This document shows, in pieces, positions 6,278-7,552 of a stretch of 7,552 nt of DNA; the stretch's first letter is position 1; the number at the start of each line of letters is the position of its first letter. Below the pieces are notes generated by a model. The model saw only the letters and a program-made list of their open reading frames with translations. It had not been told where the DNA came from and ran no database searches. The translations under genes were made by a program, and so were the position numbers. The stretch comes from a bacterium TMED198. Its GTDB lineage: Bacteria; Fidelibacterota; Marinisomatia; SCGC-AAA003-L08; D37C17. Location: positions 1-7,552 of the forward strand of contig NHIV01000037.1 in assembly GCA_002170735.1 (NCBI GenBank). The letters are read 5' to 3'.

Positions 6278-6385
6278 TTAAGCGTAAGCGTAAGTCGGTT
6301 CGTCATTAGAGACAGGAACCATAGGTGAGTAATCATACTCAGCTAGATGCCAATCAATGACCAACCCGTCTAGCGAATTATCGCC
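6278..6385 (-). other. tmRNA tag reading frame, 35 codons plus stop
   Basis: Resumption is placed at GGC (6383-6385), eleven bases after pseudoknot 1. This is the same spacing as in E. coli, and TAATT stands where E. coli has UAGUC, keeping U and A at the -5 and -4 positions. In this frame there is no stop for 35 codons until TAA at 6278-6280; the other two frames stop within a few codons. The peptide starts GDNSLDG, like normal tag starts such as GENNYALAA or ANDENYALAA, and ends SNDEPTYAYA. It lacks the C-terminal LAA used by ClpXP in many bacteria. An alternative is a ten-residue tag SNDEPTYAYA beginning at TCT (6308-6310), which resembles ANDENYALAA but lies far from pseudoknot 1 and would need a serine resume codon. 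Confidence 0.7.
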
Positions 6386-6396
6386 AATTAGGTTAG

Positions 6397-6428
6397 TTGA
6401 GTTTTATTTAAGAGTTTACTCAAACTCT
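6397..6428 (-). other. tmRNA pseudoknot 1
   Basis: Read on the minus strand, AGAG (6428-6425) pairs with CTCT (6414-6411). The enclosed TTGAGT (6423-6418) pairs with ACTCAA (6402-6397) across an A/T-rich linker TAAATAAA. This is the classic H-type pseudoknot just before the resume codon, directly after the P2 helix strand AAGTGCAGC, as in E. coli tmRNA. Its 3' edge sets the resume codon eleven bases further on. Confidence 0.8.
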
Positions 6429-6479
6429 GCTGCACTTAATTGTCAAATAACACCTGTCGAAACCATTACAGCCCCATAT

Positions 6480-6638
6480 TTAATCATCATCAACGCCATT
6501 CCACCAATCTTCATCTTCCTTATACTGTTGAAACACATCGTCATCACTTAGATAAGCGATTACTTCTCTTACTAAATCCCAATTTTCATCTTCAATTGCC
6601 TCTTTGAGAGTTTCTTTCATCCAATCTAAATCTAACAT
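6480..6638 (-). CDS. Small acidic protein, 52 aa, unknown
   Basis: ATG at 6636-6638 has GGAG seven bases upstream and opens 52 codons ending in TAA at 6480-6482. The protein starts MLDLDWMKETLKEAIEDEN and ends YKEDEDWWNGVDDD. It is strongly acidic with several tryptophans, consistent with a short helical bundle or a protein-binding tail. I recognise no family. Such small acidic proteins are common in T4-like phages as inhibitors or modifiers of host enzymes, but nothing here points to a target. The stop codon lies only four bases before the 5' end of the mature tmRNA, so the two almost certainly share a transcript and the tmRNA must be cut from it, presumably by RNase P. Confidence 0.65.
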   Translation of the reverse strand: MLDLDWMKETLKEAIEDENWDLVREVIAYLSDDDVFQQYKEDEDWWNGVDDD

Positions 6639-6668
6639 TTAAGTCTCCAAGTTTGGATATAAATAGTC

Positions 6669-6944
6669 TCAAGCGCGAAAATGTGTTGTCATATTAACTA
6701 AAACTTCTTCTAATTTTTCATCTAAATTTTTATCTATTTTTTTATCTTCTTTTCTTCCCACATTAAATGATCTAGGATATAGTAAAGTTAAAAGTAGTTG
6801 TAAACCAAAGGCTTGAATTACATTGATTGTAGGTAAATCAAATATATCTGGCATTAACCAATTCCAAAGTAAACACATTGGAATACTAGCAATTAATCCA
6901 ACAAACACAAATGTCGTTACTGCTACTAACATTGTTACAAACAT
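6669..6944 (-). CDS. Small two-helix membrane protein, 91 aa, unknown
   Basis: The start MFVTMLVAVTTFVFVGLIAS opens a first membrane helix (about 3-29) ending at LLWNWLMP. A short loop DIFDLPTI leads to a second helix (about 40-57, VIQAFGLQLLLTLLYP), then a charged tail of about 35 residues rich in Lys, Asp and Glu (RKEDKKIDKNLDEKLEEVL). Both termini would lie on the same side of the membrane, probably the cytoplasm, given the charged tail. The pattern L-W-N-W-L-M-P ... P-x-I-x-x-x-Q-A-x-G-L resembles small membrane proteins found in bacteria and marine phages, all of unknown function. The ribosome binding site is weak, and an in-frame TAA 27 bases upstream rules out a longer start; Met5 is an alternative start. 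A two-helix protein in a phage could be holin-like, but no lysis gene is nearby. Confidence 0.7.
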   Translation of the reverse strand: MFVTMLVAVTTFVFVGLIASIPMCLLWNWLMPDIFDLPTINVIQAFGLQLLLTLLYPRSFNVGRKEDKKIDKNLDEKLEEVLVNMTTHFRA

Positions 6945-6968
6945 ATCAATATATGGTGAATTTTTAAT

Positions 6969-7154
6969 TTAATTTTCTCCTCTTATTTCTCTACCCTTTT
7001 CTTTCCAAAGTTGTTTAACCATCTTTTTACCATAGCCCCTTTTATCAAAAGCTTCTTGTCTAGTCATCATAGTCATTGGAACATCTGATAGATTATACTC
7101 CCTGCCATATATGTCTACAAATAGCTTTTCTTCTAACCATTCTTGTTTTGTCAT
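6969..7154 (-). CDS. Small hypothetical protein, 61 aa
   Basis: ATG at 7152-7154 overlaps the stop of the upstream gene by four bases (ATGA) and has GAGGAT about eight bases upstream. Both support a real, coupled gene. The protein (MTKQEWLEEKLFVDIYGREY ... MVKQLWKEKGREIRGEN) is charged, with a basic C-terminal half and no cysteine or membrane segment. I recognise no family. It may act with the Ig-like protein encoded just before it. Confidence 0.65.
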   Translation of the reverse strand: MTKQEWLEEKLFVDIYGREYNLSDVPMTMMTRQEAFDKRGYGKKMVKQLWKEKGREIRGEN

Positions 7155-7552
7155 ACTTTTATCCTCGTTTTTAAATTTCCAAAGCCACCTTCATATAAAC
7201 CACCTATTCTTATCTCATATTCTCCTGGTGGAATATACTGACTTCTTTCTGTTTTATAAAGTTTCCATACATAGGTAAAATCTCTATGTCTACCATCAGG
7301 CCACGGGTCTCTAATAAGTGGCTGTTCATGCACTAATTTACCTGTTTCAGTATTGTAAATCCATAACTTTGTATTACTAGTTGTAACTCTATATTTTATT
7401 TTTACAATGTCACCTTCTTTACCATCCCATTTTTCGTGAGTAGATTTCCAAGCCATCAAAGGAAAAATGTTAAAAGAATCTTCATTAATTACAAATTCTT
7501 CTTTAACTTCCTCTTCAGGTTTAAGTATAAATGTAAGTGATATTGTAAGAAA
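7151..7552 (-). CDS. Ig-like/beta-sandwich protein, N-terminus beyond right edge
   Basis: The frame is open from the right edge to TGA at 7151-7153, giving 133 visible residues. The first visible part, FLTISLTFIL, is hydrophobic and looks like the end of a signal peptide or membrane anchor. An acidic linker KPEEEVKEEF follows, then a domain of about 100 residues made of short strands: VKIKYRVTT, TKLWIYNTETGKLVHEQ and YIPPGEYEIRIGGLYEGG. The PPGEYEIRI strand after a W-x-L-Y-x-T-E segment resembles the FlgD-type Ig-like fold (W-D-G-x-D ... x-G-x-Y-x-x-R). Starting at TTG 7459 or ATG 7456 would drop the anchor and linker, although both are in frame and continuous with the domain. No ribosome binding site is seen before those codons, so the longer reading is preferred. 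The product is probably surface-exposed or periplasmic; its role is unknown. Its stop overlaps the start of the 61-aa gene. Confidence 0.6.
   Translation of the reverse strand, partial: FLTISLTFILKPEEEVKEEFVINEDSFNIFPLMAWKSTHEKWDGKEGDIVKIKYRVTTSNTKLWIYNTETGKLVHEQPLIRDPWPDGRHRDFTYVWKLYKTERSQYIPPGEYEIRIGGLYEGGFGNLKTRIKV

Larger units (their letters stand above)
6028..6475 (-). ncRNA. ssrA: tmRNA (one-piece, standard order)
   Basis: Transfer-messenger RNA, which frees stalled ribosomes and tags the unfinished protein. The 5' end reads GGGGCTGTAATGG then TTTCGACAGG, and the 3' end reads GGACGGGGGTTCGACTCC and ends CAGCTCCA. Together they form the alanine tRNA-like domain, with a seven-pair acceptor including G3-U70 and T loop TTCGACT. 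The long P2 helix (AAGTGCAGC with GCTGTAAACGACTT) and pseudoknot 1 follow the E. coli order. Downstream of the tag, GGGTTGTCTAAC and GTTAGACACAACTC form a long stem, likely the start of pseudoknot 2. No CCA is encoded (CAA follows). The RNA is about 450 bases against 363 in E. coli, mostly because of the tag region. It is one continuous piece, unlike the permuted two-piece tmRNA of alphaproteobacteria and most cyanobacteria. It begins four bases after the stop of a 52-aa gene, so it is probably processed from a longer transcript. The tmRNA call is certain; pseudoknots after the first are tentative. Confidence 0.97.

Noticed and set aside
6357..6551. Plus-strand open frame of 64 codons over the tmRNA 5' region
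   Set aside because: It lies antisense to the tmRNA and the 52-aa gene, has no good ribosome binding site, and is on the opposite strand from every real gene here.

Overview
The window looks like part of a tailed-phage genome, most plausibly a T4-like phage of an aquatic bacterium. The DNA is AT-rich and every supported gene lies on the minus strand. Genes are packed head to tail, with start/stop overlaps or gaps of a few bases. There is a small tRNA cluster, and a stand-alone protein resembles the 3'-phosphatase half of T4 polynucleotide kinase. No structural, replication or integration gene is visible, so the phage assignment is strong inference rather than proof, and the host cannot be named.

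Read in the direction of transcription (right to left): (i) 7552-6480 holds four small proteins: an Ig-like/beta-sandwich protein cut by the right edge, two short unknowns (61 and 52 aa) and a two-helix membrane protein. (ii) 6475-6028 is a complete one-piece tmRNA (ssrA). Its tRNA-like ends, first pseudoknot and tag reading frame can all be read; the tag appears to be 35 residues long and ends in YAYA. (iii) 5961-5449 is the Pnkp-type phosphatase. (iv) 5442-5165 holds tRNA-Ala(UGC), tRNA-Cys(GCA) and tRNA-Gly(UCC), none with an encoded CCA end. (v) 5107-1 is a tight operon: a DUF4338/DruA-like protein, a 714-aa protein with a DGQH motif and a possible C-terminal HNH-like segment, a GT-B glycosyltransferase with a C-terminal winged helix, a 75-aa thioredoxin-fold-like protein without cysteines, and the N-terminus of a probable HD-domain protein.

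Two themes stand out. The right half is a translation and RNA-maintenance block (tRNAs, tmRNA, RNA/DNA end-healing phosphatase). The tRNA-Ala and the tmRNA share the same seven acceptor pairs, including G3-U70, so host alanyl-tRNA synthetase should charge both. The left half groups three large proteins whose features suggest DNA hypermodification or anti-restriction: a putative DNA glycosyltransferase, a protein of the Druantia DruA family that may share a GNAT/Mom-like fold, and a ParB/DUF262-like protein. That joint role is inferred from domain content and gene order and is not demonstrated. All family assignments come from reading the sequence, without database searches.
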